Source of the DNA: Lentibacillus populi
GTDB taxonomy: Bacteria > Bacillota > Bacilli > Bacillales > Amphibacillaceae
NCBI GenBank assembly: GCA_014642895.1
Contig: BMJD01000014.1
Span: forward strand, 18,082 to 82,081
DNA: 64,000 bases
Reading direction: 5' to 3'
A model generated the notes under the pieces. The model did no database searches. It had not been told where the DNA came from and saw only the letters and a program-made list of their open reading frames with translations. The translations under genes and the position numbers were made by a program. Below are positions 59,619 through 64,000 of the stretch, piece after piece (the stretch's first letter is position 1; the number at the start of each line of letters is the position of its first letter).

Positions 59619-60511
59619 ACGAATTACAAGTTAAAACTATCACACTGGAACCGGCGAAGGTTGTCTTTAATCATGAGGAAATCGAAAAAGATTTGGAAAA
59701 AAATCTGCAAAAATATAGCGGCCTGACTTTTACCGAAGATGATGCAACGGAATGCCGCAAGACTATCGCCGATTTACGTAAAGGTAAGAAGGCGGTTGAC
59801 GAGTATCGGAAGGATATTAAAAAGCAATTGAACGAGCCTGTGAAGGAATTTGAAGATAAATGCAAGGCGCTTAATAAAAAGTTTGATGAAGTCATCGATC
59901 CTCTTATTGAACAAAGTGACGCATTTGAAATAAAACGCCGCGATGAGAAACGCATAAAAGTACAAGAAGTCATCGGACAACTTATTGAGGACTTTGATCT
60001 ATATGAAAAGCATGCGGTTGAGTTAGTCGTCTTAGACAGCCACTTGACAAAAAGTAAGACTATGAAATCGATCGCAGAAGAACTAGAAACGCAAGCCGCA
60101 CAGTTGAAAACGAAGCAGGATAAAGAAGCAGCTGACAAAGAATTGATTGCCAGCACTGTCAAATTAGCGAACGTGGAAAATGGTATTAAGTTATCGGAAT
60201 CGGCTTATATCAGTTTGATAGATTACCGGGATGTCGAATCTATCAAACAGCAAATTGCGGATGATGCGGAGAAAGAAGTCGAAAAACAGACGAAAAAAGA
60301 AGAACCGAAGATTGAACCGCATCCGATTTTTGAACCGAAAGTTGAAGAAATCCCGTTTACGAATCCGACTGAACCGATACATCCCGTAATAGATGATAAG
60401 CCGGAAGTATTCGAAGTGTATAAGGTGACTGGAACCGAACAGCAATTAAGCGCATTAGAGTCGTTTATGACAAGCCAAGGCCTTGGTTGGGAGGTAGTTG
60501 ACAGTGAGTGA
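59615..60511 (+). CDS. DUF1351 phage protein
   Basis: 298 residues. An N-terminal all-helical part (YRKDIKKQLNEPVKEFEDKCKALNKKFDEVIDPL) is the DUF1351 signature; the C-terminus is Pro/Glu-rich and flexible before a small terminal domain (VYKVTGTEQQLSALESFM). In many phages it stands right before the ERF or RecT annealing gene, as here, and may assist recombination. GGAGGGGAAAC precedes the ATG. Confidence 0.85.
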   Translation: MNELQVKTITLEPAKVVFNHEEIEKDLEKNLQKYSGLTFTEDDATECRKTIADLRKGKKAVDEYRKDIKKQLNEPVKEFEDKCKALNKKFDEVIDPLIEQSDAFEIKRRDEKRIKVQEVIGQLIEDFDLYEKHAVELVVLDSHLTKSKTMKSIAEELETQAAQLKTKQDKEAADKELIASTVKLANVENGIKLSESAYISLIDYRDVESIKQQIADDAEKEVEKQTKKEEPKIEPHPIFEPKVEEIPFTNPTEPIHPVIDDKPEVFEVYKVTGTEQQLSALESFMTSQGLGWEVVDSE

Positions 60512-61163
60512 GAAAACACTTGTCAAAAAGCTAGCAAAGGTCATGAAGGAAGTTCAGTACATCGAAAAAAGAGGATTCAACAAATTCAATAATTATAAAT
60601 ACGCGACTGAGTCCGATGTTGCGGAAAAAGTCCGGGAAGTACTAGCTGAACAAAACGTCATTATGCTTCCCGATGTGACAGAACACACCACCCGTGAGCA
60701 TGTCAACCGGAAAGGAAACACCGAATACATCGCCACCGTTAAAGTGAAATTTACGTTTATTGACGGTGATTCCGGCGAGGAACTATCTATTCACAGCGCC
60801 GGAGAAGGGCAGGATGCAGGAGATAAGGCGGTCTATAAAGCGATTACAGGCGCACAGAAATATGCCCTTATGAAGGCCTTTATGATTCCAACCGGGGATG
60901 ATCCGGAAGCTGATAACGGGGTGGATGAACGAAATAACGGACAAGCGCAGAGAAGGCAACAAGAACCAATCACGCAGGAACAACTAGGAAACATCAAGGT
61001 AAAGGCAATGAAGTTTGCAGAAGCCAATAACGGGAGTGTTGATGTGGTTTACGAAGCATTGAAAATAACCGATCTTCCATCGTTAACAAAAAGCCAGGCA
61101 GATGCAGCGCTTAAACAATTGGATGCGTGGATTAGTGAAACATATAAGGGTGATAATTCATGA
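60504..61163 (+). CDS. ERF-family single-strand annealing protein
   Basis: 219 residues from the GTG at 60504 (GGGAGGT upstream), overlapping the DUF1351 gene. FNNYKYATESDVAEKVREVLAEQNVIM, SAGEGQDAGDKAVYKAITGAQKYALMKAFMIPTGDDPE is the ERF core; the C-terminus is Gln/Arg-rich. Such proteins anneal single strands in RecA-independent phage recombination. Confidence 0.92.
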   Translation: MSEKTLVKKLAKVMKEVQYIEKRGFNKFNNYKYATESDVAEKVREVLAEQNVIMLPDVTEHTTREHVNRKGNTEYIATVKVKFTFIDGDSGEELSIHSAGEGQDAGDKAVYKAITGAQKYALMKAFMIPTGDDPEADNGVDERNNGQAQRRQQEPITQEQLGNIKVKAMKFAEANNGSVDVVYEALKITDLPSLTKSQADAALKQLDAWISETYKGDNS

Positions 61164-61477
61164 CTGTTGTACCTAAACCGCAACACAAAAGACGTATCCC
61201 TAAAAGAGCAAAACGCGGGGAATTTAGCAAAGAAGTACGGCAACAAGTATATGAACGTGATAGAGGATTATGTCAACAATGCGGTCGCAGGGGTGAAGAA
61301 ATTCATCACGTAAAATTTAAATCGCGCGGCGGCAGGGGTGTTTTTACGAACGGATTAACCTTATGTCACCTCTGCCACAAAAAAGTCCATATGAACGGCG
61401 AATTAACCGAATACTGGTTAGATTTTTTCACCGATTATTATGGCCCGGATTTTTATAAGGATGAGTGGGATGAGTAA
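61160..61477 (+). CDS. HNH endonuclease domain protein
   Basis: 105 residues. CQQCGRRGEEIHHVKFKSRGGRG...NGLTLCHLCHKKVH has the HNH metal centre with two CxxC pairs. It lies in the recombination cluster next to ERF (ATGA overlap), so it may nick or resolve phage DNA rather than act as a homing enzyme. Confidence 0.85.
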   Translation: MTVVPKPQHKRRIPKRAKRGEFSKEVRQQVYERDRGLCQQCGRRGEEIHHVKFKSRGGRGVFTNGLTLCHLCHKKVHMNGELTEYWLDFFTDYYGPDFYKDEWDE

Positions 61478-61853
61478 ACTAACTGAATTATACAAACAAG
61501 CTGAAACACTTAATGATGAAATACCCGGAGAATTAGCTAAGAAAATCCGGGTATACGCTGAAATTATGCAAGTACTCGGAAGGTATCATGCGGCGGCGAT
61601 CAATGACTATGGGCAAGCATATTCTGCCCGAAAAATGGCATTTGCTCAAGCTGTCATTGATACCCCGGGTACTGGCGTTGTAAAGGAAGCGCAGGCAGAA
61701 ATTGCATGTAATCCATTGCGGATGAAAGAAGCAGAAGCGGAAGCAGATAAAGAGCGTTGGCGTAACGCGAAGGAAAGTACAGCGGAGATTATAAACGCTC
61801 TTAAAAAGCAGTTGGAAACATTGCAGATGGAGTATAACAATGCCGGTAAATAA
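61470..61853 (+). CDS. Phage protein of unknown function
   Basis: 127 residues from the ATG at 61470 with AAGGATGAGTGGG upstream; it overlaps the HNH gene by eight bases. Helical, rich in Ala and Glu, with a coiled-coil-like end (ERWRNAKESTAEIINALKKQLETLQ). Its place is that of small helical accessory proteins in phage recombination modules. Confidence 0.65.
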   Translation: MSKLTELYKQAETLNDEIPGELAKKIRVYAEIMQVLGRYHAAAINDYGQAYSARKMAFAQAVIDTPGTGVVKEAQAEIACNPLRMKEAEAEADKERWRNAKESTAEIINALKKQLETLQMEYNNAGK

Positions 61854-61871
61854 CCAGTAGGAGGGGTGGTT

Positions 61872-62687
61872 GTGAAGGGGTATATCAAAGATTTTAGAAA
61901 AGAACTTAACAGCGATATATGGGTAATGCCACCCCTCTACCATCGAGTGTGGCAATATCTGAAATATACGGTTAATCACAAAGATAACAAAGTTCCAATG
62001 CGTGACGGTTCTTTTCTAACAATCAAGCAAGGCCAACATCTAACATCTATGAGAAAGATTGCCAGACAAGTCGGATATTACGAACAAGGAGCCTGGAAGG
62101 AACCAAATCCAAAAACTATTAAAGCTATTTTGAACTGGTTAGAGACTCAAAATATGATTTCTGTAAGTAGTGGAGATGGTAACAACAAATACACACTAAT
62201 AACATTGATAAATTGGGAAATGTACCAATCAGAAAAAGAAGATGGTAACAGTAAATACACAGTCGATACACAGTCGATGGATATAAACAAGAATGATAAA
62301 GAATGTAATAAGAATGATAAAGAAAAAGACTATACGTCAAAAATCAAAGATTTATTGCCGGTCTTTTCATCCATTCCCGATTTTAATCAATTAAACAAAA
62401 AATACTGGGATGTCATTAGGGAAACAAGAAAGACCGGAAAAGTCTCTAAGAGCGTTATTTACAATACCATGAACAAATGGCAAAAATACGATCCCGTTGT
62501 TATTGAGTACGCATTGAGGTCTCACATTGATATGCATTCTGGCAAAAAAGAAGAGTACACCATCGGGATTATGAGAAATACCAGCAAGGATGAAGCACAA
62601 AATCGAATGAATCAGAAAAACAAATCGAATGTCATCCCTATTAGCAAAAGAGAATCCCAATATGACGATTACGATTACGGATTTTAG
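61872..62687 (+). CDS. Phage replication initiator (winged-helix/DnaD-like)
   Basis: 271 residues from the GTG at 61872 after GGAGGGG. The N-terminal part MPPLYHRVWQYLKYTVNHKDNKVPMRDGSF...HLTSMRKIARQVG is the winged-helix start of phage replisome organizers; the middle is Asn/Lys-rich linker encoded by repeated DNA (AAGAATGATAAAGAA twice), and the C-terminus has KYDPVVIEYALRSHIDMHSGKKEEYTIGIMRN, like DnaD-type helicase-loading domains. It probably recognises the phage origin and hands over to the DnaC-like protein downstream. Confidence 0.82.
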   Translation: MKGYIKDFRKELNSDIWVMPPLYHRVWQYLKYTVNHKDNKVPMRDGSFLTIKQGQHLTSMRKIARQVGYYEQGAWKEPNPKTIKAILNWLETQNMISVSSGDGNNKYTLITLINWEMYQSEKEDGNSKYTVDTQSMDINKNDKECNKNDKEKDYTSKIKDLLPVFSSIPDFNQLNKKYWDVIRETRKTGKVSKSVIYNTMNKWQKYDPVVIEYALRSHIDMHSGKKEEYTIGIMRNTSKDEAQNRMNQKNKSNVIPISKRESQYDDYDYGF

Positions 62688-62696
62688 GTGGTGCTT

Positions 62697-63482
62697 ATGG
62701 ATAAAGCAAGCAATGTAAAAGGGATAACGAGACCAAAAGAACGATTTATTAAAGAATATGTTTGTCCAGGTTGCAATATGACAGTCACCCAAAAAGAAAT
62801 GGAAATTCCGATTGGCCCACGTAAAGGTGAATGGATAGTGGCTGATTACGGTTGTAAGTGCGAGGATATAAAATTCGTTGAAGAATCCGAAAGAAAGAGC
62901 GCAGAATTTAAAAATAAAAAAATGAAACAGTTCTTTGATTACTATTCGCTGATAAATGAATCATTGAAAAATGCGACCCTAGAAAACTATGAACCTACCA
63001 GTGAAGCATTAACTGCCGCCAAACAGACTATCACGAACTACATACAGGAGTTTGACGGCACCAAAAATTTATTACTGGTTGGGAATTACGGAACAGGTAA
63101 AAGCCATTTATCAGTGTCCGTTACAAAAAAACTAATGGAGCAAGGGAAAGAGTGCTTGTTCCTGTCATTGCCAAAGTTGCTAACGAAGATCAAGGAAACC
63201 TATAACAACAAAGGTGTGACAGAGGATGAACTGCTGGAAGTCATCCAAAGGGTGGACTTGCTGGTACTGGATGATTTAGGAGCGGAACATAAAACGGAAT
63301 GGGCTATCACAAAGCTATTTGAAATCTTGGACAATCGGGCAGGGAAAGCAACGATTTACACAACAAACCTAGATAGCAAAGAATTACGAGAGCGAATGAA
63401 TGAGCGTAATTTTTCCCGAATGATGGAGAATACGGAAGTTATCAAAATGAACGGTAGAGATTACCGGCGGAGGGAGTTTTGA
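62697..63482 (+). CDS. DnaC-like helicase loader ATPase
   Basis: 261 residues from the ATG at 62697 (AGGTGG upstream). An N-terminal zinc motif (CPGCN...CKCED) is followed by an AAA+ domain: Walker A GNYGTGKSHLSVS, Walker B LLVLDDLGAEHKTEWA, and sensor region TIYTTNLDSKELRERMNERNFSRM. It loads the replicative helicase at the phage origin. It is ten bases after the initiator. Confidence 0.92.
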   Translation: MDKASNVKGITRPKERFIKEYVCPGCNMTVTQKEMEIPIGPRKGEWIVADYGCKCEDIKFVEESERKSAEFKNKKMKQFFDYYSLINESLKNATLENYEPTSEALTAAKQTITNYIQEFDGTKNLLLVGNYGTGKSHLSVSVTKKLMEQGKECLFLSLPKLLTKIKETYNNKGVTEDELLEVIQRVDLLVLDDLGAEHKTEWAITKLFEILDNRAGKATIYTTNLDSKELRERMNERNFSRMMENTEVIKMNGRDYRRREF

Positions 63483-63484
63483 CA

Positions 63485-63841
63485 ATGAGCGAATGGTTAA
63501 CAACGGGTGAAATGATAGATCGGTTGAAGGTTGGGGAGATTGCGGAAGGAACCGCGGAGTATGAAGTTACAAGAACTAATAAAGGGATAGTTTTTAGCGA
63601 CGGAGTTCCTTTGTACGTTAACTCTTTTGCTTTAGATATTAAATGGCGCATCCTACCAAACTATGTATCTTTTGAGAAAGCTATGCAGGCGATAAAAAAC
63701 GGGAGGAACGTTGTCTTTCATGATAAAGAAACGGAACGAAAAATATACACACACGCTTATCAACATTTCAGTATTTTTTTTGAGGAATATAACTGGAATG
63801 ATTTATTGACTGGCGACTGGACGATAGAAGGTGACAACTAA
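63485..63841 (+). CDS. Small phage protein, unknown
   Basis: 118 residues from the ATG at 63485 with GGGAG eight bases upstream, overlapping the previous stop. Sequence EMIDRLKVGEIAEGTAEYEVTRTNKGIVFSDG is reminiscent of short phage proteins found after helicase loaders; function unknown. Confidence 0.65.
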   Translation: MSEWLTTGEMIDRLKVGEIAEGTAEYEVTRTNKGIVFSDGVPLYVNSFALDIKWRILPNYVSFEKAMQAIKNGRNVVFHDKETERKIYTHAYQHFSIFFEEYNWNDLLTGDWTIEGDN

Positions 63842-64000
63842 TGTATGACACTGTGGAATGTCCATATTGTGGGTATGAAAACGAAATGGATGGCGATTTT
63901 TCCTCAAACGAATTTGATACAGAATGTTCAAACTGCGAAGAAGAATTCGAAGTGATTGTGGAATGGAATCCAAGCTATTACGCTAACAAAATTGAATACG
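63841..64000 (+). CDS. Zinc-ribbon phage protein, 3' end outside the window
   Basis: 53 codons seen, starting at an ATG that overlaps the previous stop (TAATG). CPYC and CSNC with an acidic stretch make a small zinc ribbon, like that at 57714. Incomplete at the window edge. Confidence 0.7.
   Translation, partial: MYDTVECPYCGYENEMDGDFSSNEFDTECSNCEEEFEVIVEWNPSYYANKIEY

Larger units (their letters stand above)
54180..64000. mobile_element. Prophage, left part, integrated at tRNA-Arg
   Basis: From tRNA-Arg to the window end: tyrosine integrase, repressor/Cro switch, antirepressor, a run of short overlapping plus-strand genes, a single-strand annealing protein, HNH nuclease, replication initiator and DnaC-like loader. 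No structural genes are in view, so the element continues beyond 64000. The right attachment site should be a copy of the 3' end of tRNA-Arg outside the window. Confidence 0.9.

Noticed and set aside
54180..64000. Integrative conjugative element instead of prophage
   Set aside because: No relaxase, coupling ATPase or mating-pair genes; the antirepressor, ERF, initiator and DnaC-like set point to a phage. The right end is unseen, so this is not absolute.

Overview
The window comes from the chromosome of a low-GC, endospore-forming Bacillaceae, most like the Oceanobacillus/Virgibacillus/Lentibacillus group. The evidence is the conserved gene order around oriC (ychF, yyaC, parB, parA, noc, rsmG, mnmG, mnmE, jag, yidC, rnpA, rpmH, oriC, dnaA, dnaN, yaaA, recF, remB, gyrB, gyrA), sporulation-linked genes (yyaC, spoIIIJ/yidC, soj/spo0J), and T-box, DnaA-box and parS signals of the Bacillus type. 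The genus is inferred, not demonstrated.

Layout: (1) 1-17.4 kb is the left arm of the origin. Nearly all genes lie on the minus strand, leading away from oriC: ychF, a DUF951 protein, an MscS channel, a YkvI-like carrier, yyaC (the one plus-strand gene), a DUF554 protein, a cysteine desulfurase-like gene, parB-parA, noc, rsmG-mnmG-mnmE, a truncated polymorphic toxin with its presumed immunity gene, and jag-yidC-rnpA-rpmH. Two parS sites (5.7 and 9.5 kb) serve the ParB/Noc system. (2) 17.4-20.1 kb is oriC, with DnaA boxes on both sides of dnaA and an AT-rich unwinding region before dnaN. (3) 20-36.7 kb is the right arm, all plus strand except yaaC: dnaN, yaaA, recF, remB, gyrB, gyrA, an HD-GYP-like gene, guaB, dacA, pdxS-pdxT, and a T-box-controlled serS. 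No rRNA operon is present here. (4) 36.7-54 kb is accessory and metabolic: a MATE exporter, a quinone reductase, tRNA-Ser, and a rearranged cellobiose-type PTS locus (EIIC on plus, EIIB/EIIA on minus, a MupG-family gene, a LicR-like activator). It continues with a GH4 phospho-beta-glucosidase, a GntR regulator, T-box-controlled proC, a 52-bp tandem hairpin array and dck/dgk. (5) From tRNA-Arg at 54.1 kb to the window end is the left part of a prophage: integrase, repressor/Cro switch, antirepressor, ERF annealing protein, HNH, replication initiator and DnaC-like loader. It is not complete in the window.

The main non-textbook signals are: a family of four long structured repeats (about 4.4, 19.4, 21.7 and 42.6 kb), each in the 3' flank of a co-directional gene and with compensatory base changes in its stems; an inverted duplication of a MupG 3' end plus promoter/operator flanking the PTS genes; a full-length MupG frame whose expected start codon reads ATA; a nine-unit array of 52-bp terminator-like hairpins after proC; and a structured leader between the phage cro-like gene and its antirepressor.

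All functional calls rest on reading the translated sequence and remembered family features. No database search was possible.
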